DNA of 62,131 nt from CAYTTR01 sp964440805 (GTDB lineage Bacteria > Acidobacteriota > Aminicenantia > Aminicenantales > Aminicenantaceae), in the NCBI GenBank assembly GCA_964440805.1, contig CAYTTR010000013.1, positions 1 to 62,131 of the forward strand. Direction: 5' to 3'. Below, in pieces: positions 1 through 8,956 of the stretch (position 1 is the first letter of the stretch; every line of letters starts with the position of its first letter). The notes beneath the pieces were generated by a model, which had not been told where the DNA came from, ran no database searches, and saw only the letters and a program-made list of their open reading frames with translations. A program made the position numbers and the translations under genes.

Positions 1-5
1 GTCCT

Positions 6-147
6 GTGCCTCGTATCTACGGCGACCTCGACTCGTGAATAATCCAGGTTAATTATTGATTGAAGTTCCCCCAAATTTTCGATTAAAGTAAGTCTAAGTT
101 ATTTTTTTGAAATAAATTGCAGAGTTAACTAACCTGAATTATTCATA
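6..147. repeat. Dispersed inverted-repeat element (copy 1, cut by window start)
   Basis: Bases 6-51 closely match 57491-57536: both have TGCCTYGTATCTACGGC, then GACTCGTGAATARTCC and AGGTTA. Within this copy, TGAATAATCCAGGTTA at 36-51 is matched in inverted orientation by TAACCTGAATTATTCA near 130-145. So either the element has terminal inverted repeats or two copies face each other. No coding sequence is convincing in 1-375; the rest of the stretch shows nothing I recognise except a possible promoter at 326-354. Confidence 0.6.
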
Positions 148-325
148 AAACTGAATTTTACTCTCCGGCCCGCTTTCCAACCTGATTGTGGCTGCCATTA
201 GCCTGATCGGCATTCTTCTCAAAATTTTTCACCCGCGAATTGATGAGTTTTTGAGAACCTTCCTCTTCTTTAAGTATACAATCTTTATCACGGAATTAGA
301 GATGCTTTCGTGTGGCTGCAGGAAA

Positions 326-354
326 TTGAAATCACCCCATTGTTGTGATATTCT
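326..354 (+). promoter_or_regulatory. Possible sigma-70-type promoter
   Basis: TTGAAA (326-331), a 17-nt spacer, and TATTCT (349-354) stand just upstream of the GGAGG ribosome site at 363-367. If real, the leader is very short. It could drive the whole eight-gene plus-strand operon. Confidence 0.3.
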
Positions 355-375
355 TTTTCAATGGAGGTTTCCCGG

Positions 376-606
376 ATGGAAGAAAAAAGATTAAAAGAAA
401 TACTGCTCAAGGAAAGCGATGAATTCAAGAAAGCTTACCAGGAACACCAGGTCTACGAGAAAGAACTGGAAAAACTTGCCCAGAAAGACTTCCTTACTCC
501 TCAAGAAGAACTCAAAGAAAAAGAATTAAAAAAGAAAAAATTGGTTTTAAAAGATAAAATGTACATTCTAATGAGTCGCTATAACAAATCCCATCCTTCC
601 TCTTGA
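376..606 (+). CDS. DUF465 (YdcH-like) small protein
   Basis: A 76-residue, highly charged helical protein with the DUF465 pattern: an N-terminal EFKKAYQEH segment and a C-terminal run of lysines ending in KLVLKDKMY. The family is usually 60-80 residues and its biochemical role is not established. I chose the ATG at 376 rather than the in-frame ATG at 361, because GGAGG at 363-367 lies 8 nt before 376 and would fall inside the gene if the earlier start were used. It opens a plus-strand run; the next gene begins 15 nt after its stop. Confidence 0.75.
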   Translation: MEEKRLKEILLKESDEFKKAYQEHQVYEKELEKLAQKDFLTPQEELKEKELKKKKLVLKDKMYILMSRYNKSHPSS

Positions 607-621
607 ATAAAAAAGGTATAC

Positions 622-1653
622 ATGTTTCCGGTAAAGCTTTTTCGACTGGCTCTAGTGGGGATTGATTCTCTGAGAGGAAAAGAGATTAAAAGTGTCCTCG
701 AACAGAAGAGATTTCCCCTCGCTTCCATGGAGTTTTATAACCCTGATGTCGGGGAAGAGTTCAGTAAATTAACTGAATTCCGGGACGAACCTAAGGTTGT
801 CCATCGCCTTGATGAAAAATACCTGGAGGGATTGGATCTGGTCTATTTAGCTACTGATAAGGATATTAGCAAAAAGCTAGGCCAGCTTGCCAGAAAAGGA
901 AAATTTAGGGCTATTGACCTCAGTGAAGCTTTTAACCATGATCCCTCCGTCCCTTTGATTGTTGGCGGGATTAACGATAATGAGCTTAAGGGCACCAGAA
1001 CTAATTTAGTAGCCAATCCCCATCCAGCAACCATTTTCCTCTCCCATTTAATCAAAGTTATTTTAAAAGAAAACCGGATTAAACAAATTGTCTCCTTTGT
1101 GCTTCAGCCGGCTTCAGCCTTTGATGAGTCAGGGATAGAAGAGTTGGCTGATCAGAGTGTTGCTACCCTGAGTAGCTCATCGGTTACCAAAAAAGTATTC
1201 AAGAGCCGGGTGGCCTTTAATCTTCTCTCCTTGACGGAAGAAGTAGATGGCAGTGGATTTTCTGAGGTGGAGAAGCGAGTGGTAGCTGAAGTCAAGCGGG
1301 TACTGAATCAACCCAGGCTTCCTTTGTTTGTCTCCCTAATCCAGGCACCGGTATTTCATACCTATTCACTTATGAGCTGTCTTGAACTTGACAAAAAGAT
1401 GGAGATTCAGGATTTGGAGAAACTTTTTCGCTCTTCTCCTTATTTCAAAGTGATTCGTTCCCGGCCTTCCAGGCCTGTTTCTGCGATTTCTGTTGCCGGA
1501 AAAGATGAAATATTTATCGGGCAAATTAAAAGGGAGAAGGGAGAGCCTTCACGCTTCTGGTTTTGGATGGTGGCTGATAATTTAACCCGGGGTTCAGCTC
1601 TCAACGCCTATGAAATTGGATTGAGATTAGCTGCGGATAATTCGAGCGGTTAA
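622..1653 (+). CDS. Aspartate-semialdehyde-dehydrogenase-family protein lacking catalytic residues (USG-1-like)
   Basis: At 343 residues it matches Asd in length and order: an N-terminal Rossmann domain (LVGIDSLRGKEI), the segment where Asd carries its nucleophile, then the dimerisation/catalytic domain. The Asd active-site motif is normally NPNC; here it reads NPHPATI near residue 133, so the cysteine is replaced by proline. The second catalytic site, normally a VPV..GH motif, reads APVFHTYS, so that histidine is also missing. It therefore should not make aspartate semialdehyde. Known USG-1 proteins are similar cysteine-less Asd paralogues of unknown role. Its position, 4 nt upstream of msbA, gives no clear functional hint. 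Confidence 0.8.
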   Translation: MFPVKLFRLALVGIDSLRGKEIKSVLEQKRFPLASMEFYNPDVGEEFSKLTEFRDEPKVVHRLDEKYLEGLDLVYLATDKDISKKLGQLARKGKFRAIDLSEAFNHDPSVPLIVGGINDNELKGTRTNLVANPHPATIFLSHLIKVILKENRIKQIVSFVLQPASAFDESGIEELADQSVATLSSSSVTKKVFKSRVAFNLLSLTEEVDGSGFSEVEKRVVAEVKRVLNQPRLPLFVSLIQAPVFHTYSLMSCLELDKKMEIQDLEKLFRSSPYFKVIRSRPSRPVSAISVAGKDEIFIGQIKREKGEPSRFWFWMVADNLTRGSALNAYEIGLRLAADNSSG

Positions 1654-1657
1654 GCAT

Positions 1658-3460
1658 ATGAAAGAGATTTTTGAACTCCTTAAGCTTACCTGGAAAGAAA
1701 AAAAACGCCTTAGCCTGGCTTTTCTTTGCACTGTTCTGGTTGCTTTTTTTACTTATGTTTTCGTCAATCTTGTTCAGCCTGTAATTGATGAAATGTTCCG
1801 GGTGGCTCCGGGGCAGGAATCAAGCAAAACCAGTCTAATGGATTTCATCTTCCGTCAATTTCAGATTACCACAGAACAGCTTACCTGGTTTATTCCTTTG
1901 CTCCTGGTAGTGGTGATTTTCGGCAAAGGGCTTTTTACCTTTTTATCTTCTTTTTTCATGAAATCCATCGGATTGAAAGTTGTCAACAAGTTAAGGGACG
2001 ACTTATATGAACACCTCATTTATCAGTCTTCTCATTACTTTGATCATCATTCCACTGGCGAGCTGATGAGCCGTTTGACCAATGATGTTGATAGACTTCA
2101 GGAGGCAGCCTCCGGAAGTATGGGAGACTTTATTCAGGAAGTCCTGGTGCTTTTTGCCCTCCTTATCTATATTTTCCTGACGGATTGGCGGCTGGCTTTG
2201 GCCTCCTTCATCATTGCTCCCTTAGCTGTAATTCCCTTGGCCATATTCAGTAAAAAATTGAAAAAAAGCGGGATGACTGCCCAGAGGAGAATGGCCCAGA
2301 TTTATAATCTCCTTTTTGAGACTATAACAGGTAACAAAATTGTTAAAGCCTTCACCATGGAAAAGTTTGAAATAAAGAAATTTTTCCGGGCCACCTATGA
2401 TTATTTCCGGACTGGGGTGCGGCTGGCCTGGATAGGAAGCCTTTCTTCACCTTTTATGGAATTTTTGGGCGGGGTGGTAGGAGCTTTTATTTTGATTGTA
2501 GGTACTACCAGAATTGCTGAGGGGCATATTAGCCCCGGAGATTTTGGGTCTTTTGTGGTGGCTATCTTTTATTCTTATACTCCCATTAAAAGATTAAGCC
2601 GGGCCAATACTGTTATCCAGCATGGTGTTGCCAGTTATCAAAGGATAAAAGAAGTACTTTTAAGCCACTTCCGGATTGTCGATCATCCTCAAGCCTATCC
2701 GCTTCCTCCTGTAAATGGAAAAGTCAGATTTGAAAATGTTTCTTTCAGTTACAATGAACCCCGGCCCATTCTTCATAACATAAGCTTTTCCATGGAAGCG
2801 GCTGAGACTGTAGCTCTTGTTGGCTTAAGTGGTGCTGGAAAAACCACTATCGCTAATCTTTTATCCCGCTTTTATGAACCCACCTCAGGAAGAATAATTA
2901 TTGACGGGATTGATATCCGTGAAGTTACAGTTTCTTCCCTTCGCTCTCAGATCGGACTGGTAACCCAGGAAGTGATTTTGTTTAACGACACTATCCGTAA
3001 CAATATTGCTTATGGTATGGAAGATGTTTCCCTGGAAAGAGTGATTTCAGCAGCTAAAGCAGCCAAAGCCCATGAATTTATCATGGAGCTTTCTCAGGGA
3101 TATGACGCTATCGTGGGTGAAAAAGGAGCTTTCCTTTCCATTGGGCAAAGACAGAGGATTGCCATTGCCAGAGCTCTCCTGAAAAATCCTCCTATTCTTG
3201 TCTTGGATGAAGCTACTTCAGCTCTGGATTCTGAATCCGAGAGATTGATTCAAATCGCCCTGGATAATGTCATGAAAGACAGAACCACCTTAGTCATTGC
3301 TCATCGGTTGTCAACTATCCATAGAGCCGATAAAATACTGGTTCTTGACAGAGGCAGAATCATTGAAGAAGGAACTCACCAGGAATTATGCCTCCGGAAT
3401 GGGATCTATAAGAAACTCTATGATCTTCAATTTCTGGAAGACTACAAGGAGAGTGAATGA
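1658..3460 (+). CDS. msbA: MsbA-type lipid-exporting ABC transporter
   Basis: A half-transporter of 600 residues with six predicted membrane segments (about 20-320) followed by a nucleotide-binding domain (about 355-590). Walker A is GLSGAGKTT (about 388-396), Walker B ILVLDEATSALD (about 513), and the H-loop is VIAHR. The signature reads LSIGQRQR instead of the common LSGGQ, a mild variation. MsbA homodimers flip lipid A-core across the inner membrane, which fits an outer-membrane organism. The stop overlaps the start of yicC by 4 nt, indicating translational coupling. Generic multidrug exporters share this architecture, so the lipid substrate is inferred. Confidence 0.85.
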   Translation: MKEIFELLKLTWKEKKRLSLAFLCTVLVAFFTYVFVNLVQPVIDEMFRVAPGQESSKTSLMDFIFRQFQITTEQLTWFIPLLLVVVIFGKGLFTFLSSFFMKSIGLKVVNKLRDDLYEHLIYQSSHYFDHHSTGELMSRLTNDVDRLQEAASGSMGDFIQEVLVLFALLIYIFLTDWRLALASFIIAPLAVIPLAIFSKKLKKSGMTAQRRMAQIYNLLFETITGNKIVKAFTMEKFEIKKFFRATYDYFRTGVRLAWIGSLSSPFMEFLGGVVGAFILIVGTTRIAEGHISPGDFGSFVVAIFYSYTPIKRLSRANTVIQHGVASYQRIKEVLLSHFRIVDHPQAYPLPPVNGKVRFENVSFSYNEPRPILHNISFSMEAAETVALVGLSGAGKTTIANLLSRFYEPTSGRIIIDGIDIREVTVSSLRSQIGLVTQEVILFNDTIRNNIAYGMEDVSLERVISAAKAAKAHEFIMELSQGYDAIVGEKGAFLSIGQRQRIAIARALLKNPPILVLDEATSALDSESERLIQIALDNVMKDRTTLVIAHRLSTIHRADKILVLDRGRIIEEGTHQELCLRNGIYKKLYDLQFLEDYKESE

Positions 3461-4335
3461 TCCGAAGCATGACAGGTTTTGCCGAGAAGAAGTTCGAGTC
3501 CAAGAGTTTGTCTGTTAAAATCACCATTAAATCACTGAATCACCGCTTTTTTGATTGGTCTTACAGAGGACCGAACCTTGGAGAGATGGAAAACAAGCTG
3601 AGGGCTTTATGTCAAAAAAAAGTTTACCGGGGAAGGGTAGAGGTATTAACTGAAATGGTTTTTCATTCTCCTCAAAGTTGGGAAACAGAGCTGAATATCG
3701 GCCTGGCTGAGAAGGTGATTTCAGCTTTAAAAAATCTTGCAGAAAGCACAGGTGAAAAGGTCAGCTTTACAGCCGATCAAATACTCAATCTTCCTTACAT
3801 AATGGAAATTAAGAGAAAAGACTTTGATGAAAAGGAAAAGAAATTTTTAGAGAGGGGATTTGGACAAACATGTGATTCCTTAATCAGGGACCGCAATAGA
3901 GAAGGGCAAGAGATTAAAAAGGAATTGCGGAGAATAACAAGAAATATCCTCATGGCGGTTAGGCGGTTGAAGAAGCTTCAGCTTAAACAACCTTCAATGA
4001 TAAAGGAAAAAGTTAGTAAAAATCTTAAAGAGCTCGAAAAGGAAATGGCGGTCTCGGAGGAAAGAAAAGCTGAAGTAATAGCCGGACTTCTTCAGCGTTA
4101 TGATTTGACAGAGGAAGTAGTGCGTCTTGATTTACATGGGCAGCATTTGCAGTCGAGTCTATCCTCAAAAAATAATGAACCGGTTGGCAAAAAACTGGAT
4201 TTTATCGCTCAGGAGCTTTACCGGGAAGCCAATACCATAAATTCCAAATCTCAAGATATCTCCATAACCAGAGAAAGCTTGTTTATAAAGAATGAAGTGG
4301 AAGCTCTTCGCCAACAGGCTCAGAATGTGGAATAA
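3457..4335 (+). CDS. yicC: YicC-family endoribonuclease
   Basis: A 292-residue protein starting with the family hallmark MIRSMTGF and followed by the YicC N-terminal domain (SVKITIKSLNHRFFD). It ends with the DUF1732-type C-terminal domain, in which DFIAQELYREANTINSKSQD and the final EALRQQAQNVE are recognisable. YicC proteins are RNases implicated in RNA turnover. The gene overlaps msbA by 4 nt and is followed by gmk, the frequent yicC-gmk pairing that supports the call. Confidence 0.9.
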   Translation: MIRSMTGFAEKKFESKSLSVKITIKSLNHRFFDWSYRGPNLGEMENKLRALCQKKVYRGRVEVLTEMVFHSPQSWETELNIGLAEKVISALKNLAESTGEKVSFTADQILNLPYIMEIKRKDFDEKEKKFLERGFGQTCDSLIRDRNREGQEIKKELRRITRNILMAVRRLKKLQLKQPSMIKEKVSKNLKELEKEMAVSEERKAEVIAGLLQRYDLTEEVVRLDLHGQHLQSSLSSKNNEPVGKKLDFIAQELYREANTINSKSQDISITRESLFIKNEVEALRQQAQNVE

Positions 4336-4339
4336 AAAC

Positions 4340-4951
4340 ATGAAAGAGACTTCTTTGTTTATTGTTACCGGACCTTCGGGGGTGGGTAAGTCTACCTTAG
4401 TGAGTGAGGTTTTGAAAGATGTGAAGCAACTCAAATTTTCTGTTTCACACACAACTCGCCAAAGGAGAGCGGGAGAGATTGAGGGGAAAGATTATTATTT
4501 TGTCAGCCGGGATCAGTTTGAAAGCATGGTCCAGCAAAACCGTTTCGTTGAGTGGGCTGAAGTTCATGGAAATCTATACGGAACCAGTCGTAGAGAAGTA
4601 GAGAAAAAAATACTCCATCATGACCTTATCCTGGATATTGATGTCCAGGGAGCTCAACAAATAAAAGAAAAATTGAAAAGAGGAATCTTTATATTTATTT
4701 TCCCCCCATCTTATGAAGAATTAAAAAAGAGGCTTCAGAGAAGAGGAGAAAATGAACTTTTTATTCAAAAAAGACTGAGAAAGGCAGGGAAAGAAATCCG
4801 GGCTTACTCTCTTTTTGATTATTTGGTGATTAATGATAATCTAAAGGAGGCAGTGAAGGATTTGAAATCAATAATTTTGGCCAATCGCTGCCGGTTGGAG
4901 AGGCAGACCAAAAAAGCCCTGCCTGTTCTTCAGAGTTTTTCTGAGGATTAA
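4340..4951 (+). CDS. gmk: Guanylate kinase
   Basis: Converts GMP and ATP to GDP and ADP in nucleotide metabolism. The P-loop GPSGVGKST lies at about residues 9-17, followed by SVSHTTRQRRAGEIEGKDYY, which contains the GMP-binding and regulatory residues, and by DIDVQGAQQIK. The 203-residue length is normal. In-frame ATGs exist at 4292, 4325 and 4340. I prefer 4340 because the protein then begins right before the core beta strand and the gene does not overlap yicC. The ribosome site is weak for all candidates. Bacteria often have rpoZ (RNA polymerase omega) between gmk and coaBC; it is absent here. Confidence 0.92.
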   Translation: MKETSLFIVTGPSGVGKSTLVSEVLKDVKQLKFSVSHTTRQRRAGEIEGKDYYFVSRDQFESMVQQNRFVEWAEVHGNLYGTSRREVEKKILHHDLILDIDVQGAQQIKEKLKRGIFIFIFPPSYEELKKRLQRRGENELFIQKRLRKAGKEIRAYSLFDYLVINDNLKEAVKDLKSIILANRCRLERQTKKALPVLQSFSED

Positions 4952-4963
4952 ATGGAGGCCGAA

Positions 4964-6160
4964 ATGAAAAAAATCGTTTTGGGAGTCTCCTCGTCCATAA
5001 GTCTTTATAAGGCCTGTGATATAATCCGCGGTTTTCAGAAAAGAGCCTGCCAGGTTCAGGTGATTATGACAAAAAACGCAACGCGTTTGGTCTCGCCCCT
5101 TTTGTTCTCTTCTCTTTCCGGACAAAGAGTGATTGTTGATCCTCTTCAGGAGGAAGCGGGAGAAAGGATTGAACATATTGCCTTAGCCAAAGAAGCGTTA
5201 CTTTTTCTGGTGGCACCGGCTACTGCAAATCTAATAGGGAAAATGGCTTCAGGTATTGCCGATGATTTCCTGACCACTTTTTATTTGGCTGTCAAAAGCC
5301 CGGTTCTGTTGGCCCCGGCCATGAATGAAGCTATGTATTTTCATCCTCAAACCCAAAAGAACATTCGGATTCTAAAAGAGACAGGTATTCATTTTATCAC
5401 TCCGGAAAAAGGGAGTCTGGCTTGCGGGGAAGAGGGATGGGGAAGGCTGGCTCCGGCCGAGAAGATCGTTGAGGCCGGTCTTGGGCTTATAGATAAAGGA
5501 AAATCTTTAACCGGAAAGACGATTCTTTTAACCGCCGGACCAACAAGGGAACACATGGATCCGGTTCGTTTTCTTTCCAATCCTTCTTCAGGGAAAATGG
5601 GATATGCCCTGGCGGAGGAGGCAAGCTCCCGGGGAGCCCGGGTGGTGTTGGTGTCAGGTCCCACCCAAATGCCGTCACCTCCAGGAGTAGAGCGCATTGA
5701 AGTCACCTCTGCTGAAGAAATGGACCAGGAAGTTAACCGGATTTTTCCCTCGGCGGATGTTTTTATAGCAGCGGCAGCGGTTTCCGATTATAAGTTTGAT
5801 AAAAAATATCCCCATAAATTAAAGAAAGAAGAAAAATCGGTCTCATTCAGGCTTATTCCCACACCGGATATTCTTAAAAAGGCGGCTAAGATAAAAGGAG
5901 AAAAAATTCTGGCCGGATTTGCCGCAGAAACTGAAAATGTGGTCGAAAATGCCCGGCGGAAGTTAAAAGAAAAAAATCTTGATTTAATAATTGCCAATGA
6001 TATAAGCCGGGAGGCGCTGGGCTTCGGTTCTGACATAAACCAGGTTGTCTTGATTTTTCCTGACGGCCGCATTATTTCTCCTGAAGCCCAGACTAAAAGA
6101 CAACTCAGCCGCCTGATTTTGGATGAAGTAGAGGTTCTCCTTGAAAAAAGAATTGAATAA
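4964..6160 (+). CDS. coaBC: Bifunctional phosphopantothenoylcysteine decarboxylase / phosphopantothenate-cysteine ligase
   Basis: Two successive steps of coenzyme A synthesis. The N-terminal CoaC flavoprotein domain (about 1-180) has the catalytic histidine in IEHIALAK, the PAMN motif near residue 118, and the active-site cysteine in SLACGEEGWGRL near 153. The C-terminal CoaB domain (about 185-398) contains LTAGPTREHMDPVRFLSNP, SSGKMGYALAEEA and the AAAVSDY segment. I prefer ATG 4964 over the in-frame ATG 4952, because GGAGG at 4954-4958 sits 5 nt before it. The family is about 400 residues, which fits. Confidence 0.93.
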   Translation: MKKIVLGVSSSISLYKACDIIRGFQKRACQVQVIMTKNATRLVSPLLFSSLSGQRVIVDPLQEEAGERIEHIALAKEALLFLVAPATANLIGKMASGIADDFLTTFYLAVKSPVLLAPAMNEAMYFHPQTQKNIRILKETGIHFITPEKGSLACGEEGWGRLAPAEKIVEAGLGLIDKGKSLTGKTILLTAGPTREHMDPVRFLSNPSSGKMGYALAEEASSRGARVVLVSGPTQMPSPPGVERIEVTSAEEMDQEVNRIFPSADVFIAAAAVSDYKFDKKYPHKLKKEEKSVSFRLIPTPDILKKAAKIKGEKILAGFAAETENVVENARRKLKEKNLDLIIANDISREALGFGSDINQVVLIFPDGRIISPEAQTKRQLSRLILDEVEVLLEKRIE

Positions 6161-6806
6161 TCTTATTTACGACTTGTCCAATACTGTTGAATTTTTCAAT
6201 GAATTAGGGGCAGATTTTGTAAAAAAAGACTTGTCCTTGAATAAAGAAATTGATTTGGATTCATTGAATGAGACTATTTTAAAATGTCGGAAGTGCCCTT
6301 TACACCTTACCCGGACCCAGGCGGTACCCGGCGAAGGTAATCCAAAGGCCCAATTAATGTTTGCCGGCGAAGCCCCGGGAAGAGATGAAGATATCCAGGG
6401 CCGGCCTTTTGTGGGCAGAGCCGGTCAGTTATTGACCAAGATTATAAAAGCCATGAATTTTGAGAGAAAAGAAGTCTACATTACCAATATTGTTAAGTGC
6501 CGGCCGCCTAACAACCGCAATCCCCAGCAGAAAGAAATAGAAGCATGTCACCCTTACCTTCTTTCCCAAATAAGACAAATTAAACCCCGGGTAATTGTAG
6601 CCCTGGGAAAGGTGGCCGCTGAATTTTTTGTGCCCGGTTGCAGCAGTATTTCAGCTGTAAGAGGCACATTCCACGACTTTCATGGGATTCCGGTAATGCC
6701 TACTTTTCATCCTTCCTATCTCATAAGAGATGAATCAAACAAGGAGAGGAAGAAGCTGGTATGGTCTGATATGAAAAAAGTTATGGTTCTCCTTGGAAAA
6801 AGATGA
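6141..6806 (+). CDS. Family-4 (Fe-S) uracil-DNA glycosylase
   Basis: Removes uracil from DNA. The family-4 motif GEAPGRDEDIQGRPFVG and the C-terminal motif HPSYLIR are both present. Four cysteines expected to hold a [4Fe-4S] cluster are visible: CRKC near residue 46, then KCRPPNNRNP, then ACHPYL. Translation appears to begin at a TTG (6141) inside the last codons of coaBC, with GAGG at 6131-6134 upstream. About 45 residues precede the core domain, a short N-terminal extension. It overlaps priA by 4 nt. Confidence 0.9.
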   Translation: MKKELNNLIYDLSNTVEFFNELGADFVKKDLSLNKEIDLDSLNETILKCRKCPLHLTRTQAVPGEGNPKAQLMFAGEAPGRDEDIQGRPFVGRAGQLLTKIIKAMNFERKEVYITNIVKCRPPNNRNPQQKEIEACHPYLLSQIRQIKPRVIVALGKVAAEFFVPGCSSISAVRGTFHDFHGIPVMPTFHPSYLIRDESNKERKKLVWSDMKKVMVLLGKR

Positions 6807-8953
6807 AGGCTTATGCCCAGGTAGTTCTTCCTCTTCCTCTTTATCAGAGCTTTACCTACCTTATTCCGGAGAATCTTTCAGGAACTATTAAGCCGGGTGA
6901 AGTGATCCGGGTTCCTTTTCGCCGGAAAGAAATGACCGGGGTCGTGGTTGGAGTAAAGACAAAACCGCCTCCGGAGATAAGAGAACTCAAACAAATTTAC
7001 GGCAGAGTTTCTCCACCCTTAGTATTTCCCCAGAGCTTTCTTTCATTTGCCCGCAGCTTAAGTGAGTATTTTTTCACGCCGTGGGGAGAAATCCTGCAGG
7101 CTGCCTTGCCGCCTGAGTATCCCCGGGAAAAGCAGCTCCGGGCAGAAATAACTTCTCTGGGAAAGAAGAATTTAACTTCAGACACCCTCACCCATCAAGA
7201 AATAAATGTTCTCTCCCTGCTTAACAGGAAAAGTTACAGTGTTTTGTACCTTAAAAGAAAATTAAAAAGAAAGGATATTTCATCTCTTTTACACAGGATG
7301 GCCGGGAAAAACCTGATCAATCTGCTCCAGGTGGAACCTAAGGTCAGTTCGGCAGAGAAAAAAATATTCATACCCAAAAAAGGACAGCTGGAAATGAGTT
7401 TTATTACTGATGACAGGATTTATCAAACCTGGGAAAGTCTCCGGCAAAAGCTTGGGAAAAGAGCTTTTTTGTCCTTTCTGCTTCACGGTTCTTCCAAAGA
7501 CAGGCAAGAAGGCTTCCTTTTTCTCGCTTCGAAGGCAGCAGAATTGGGTCAGAGTGTCCTTTTTCTCCTGCCTGAAGTAACTGCGGCTCAGTCTTTTCTC
7601 CGTCAGGTGGAAATGAAAACAGGCATGGAAGTGGTTCTTTTTCATTCCAAGCTTTCCAGAAAACAGCAGAATGAGGCCTGGTGGAAGGTATTTAATAATC
7701 CTGTTTCCGTGGTTGTAGGAACTCGTTCAGCCCTTCTTGCTCCGCTTCGAAACCTGGGATTGATTATCGTTGACCGGGAGCATGATGATTCTCATTACCA
7801 GAGAGAACTTCCATCTTATGATGCCAGAAAAGGAGCCTGGTTGCGGGCAGAGGCAGAAAAAGCGGTTTTAATTTACGGTTCGGATATTCCCCGGGTTGAA
7901 TCATGGGTTACGGCTGAAAAGAATAAATGCCTGGTCCTGCTTCCTGAAAAAAAGTCAAACTGGAAAGTTAGAATTATCGAATCAGGAAAAAAAGAAGAAC
8001 TTATATCCCGGCCTGTTCAGACAGCAATCAACAAAAACTGGGAACAAAAAGAAAAAACAGTCCTTTTTTTTAACCGCTTAGGATACGCTTCTTTTCTTTT
8101 CTGCCCCCATTGCCGGCATGTTCCCCGCTGTCCTGAATGCCATTCGAATCTGTCTTATCAAAGTAAAAGCAACAGCATGTTCTGCCCGTTGTGCGAGCAA
8201 AAGGGCGGCCGGCCGGCCCGGTGTCCCCGCTGCGGGGGTTCTATTCTGGTTAAAAAAGGACCGGGGATAGAGGCGGTGCAGGAAGAACTGCTTCGAATTT
8301 TCCCTGGGATTCGAAGCGGTATTGTCAGCTCAGAGCGGATAAGAAAAACTGATCAAATTGACCGGGTTTTAAAGCAATTTGCCGGAGGAAAGTTTGATAT
8401 TCTGCTGGGTACGGAACTTTTAGCCAGAAGAAAGCTTTATTCTCCTGTTTCTTTGGTTGTGGTCATTTTTCCGGAAGTTGTTTTGGGGCTGCCCGATTTC
8501 CGGGCCGGCCAGAGAATGTACCGGACTTTGATTCGCCTGTCCTCTTTTCTTAAAGACGAAAAGGAAGCGGAATTGGTGATTCAAACAGCTCTTCCTGAAC
8601 ATTATGTCCTTCAGACTTTTTCCGGCAAGGATTATTCAGCTTATATTAGAAAAGAAAAAGAACTCCGCCGCTTAATGAATTACCCTCCTTATTCCCACAT
8701 GGTTCAGCTTGAATTTCAAGGAAGAAACCCCAAATCCTTGGCTGGAATTTCCCGGGAATTCATATCGCTTCTCAAACAGGAAAAAGGAGAGGTGGATGTT
8801 TTGGGGCCTTCCTTAATCCGGCCGAGGAGCAGCGGGGAGAAACCGGTTGTCTATGTTCTTCTCCGGTCAAAAAGAAGAGATGATTTTGAAGACTTTCTTC
8901 GCTCTTATCTTGAAAAAACCAAAGTTAAGGTCGCTGTAACTGTTTACAATTAA
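6803..8953 (+). CDS. priA: PriA-like primosomal protein with degenerate helicase motifs
   Basis: The 716-residue protein has the full PriA layout: an N-terminal 3'-DNA-binding domain (VVLPLPLYQSFTYLIPE), winged-helix linker, helicase core, zinc-binding insert, and C-terminal domain. The zinc cysteines are complete (FCPHCRHVPRCPECHS, FCPLCEQKGG, RCPRCGGS, about 434-478). The ATPase motifs are not. The Walker A position reads HGSSKDRQEGF where PriA has GVTGSGKTEVY, DEEH is DREH, and motif VI (GRAGR) is replaced by a segment beginning SSFLKDEKE. It probably binds DNA and partner proteins but cannot translocate. Actinobacterial PriA proteins with similarly lost motifs are known. Confidence 0.85.
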   Translation: MKAYAQVVLPLPLYQSFTYLIPENLSGTIKPGEVIRVPFRRKEMTGVVVGVKTKPPPEIRELKQIYGRVSPPLVFPQSFLSFARSLSEYFFTPWGEILQAALPPEYPREKQLRAEITSLGKKNLTSDTLTHQEINVLSLLNRKSYSVLYLKRKLKRKDISSLLHRMAGKNLINLLQVEPKVSSAEKKIFIPKKGQLEMSFITDDRIYQTWESLRQKLGKRAFLSFLLHGSSKDRQEGFLFLASKAAELGQSVLFLLPEVTAAQSFLRQVEMKTGMEVVLFHSKLSRKQQNEAWWKVFNNPVSVVVGTRSALLAPLRNLGLIIVDREHDDSHYQRELPSYDARKGAWLRAEAEKAVLIYGSDIPRVESWVTAEKNKCLVLLPEKKSNWKVRIIESGKKEELISRPVQTAINKNWEQKEKTVLFFNRLGYASFLFCPHCRHVPRCPECHSNLSYQSKSNSMFCPLCEQKGGRPARCPRCGGSILVKKGPGIEAVQEELLRIFPGIRSGIVSSERIRKTDQIDRVLKQFAGGKFDILLGTELLARRKLYSPVSLVVVIFPEVVLGLPDFRAGQRMYRTLIRLSSFLKDEKEAELVIQTALPEHYVLQTFSGKDYSAYIRKEKELRRLMNYPPYSHMVQLEFQGRNPKSLAGISREFISLLKQEKGEVDVLGPSLIRPRSSGEKPVVYVLLRSKRRDDFEDFLRSYLEKTKVKVAVTVYN

Positions 8954-8956
8954 TAA

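Noticed and set aside
188..394. 68-codon plus-strand open frame before the DUF465 gene
   Set aside because: No ribosome site, no family resemblance, and it overlaps the DUF465 start in another frame.
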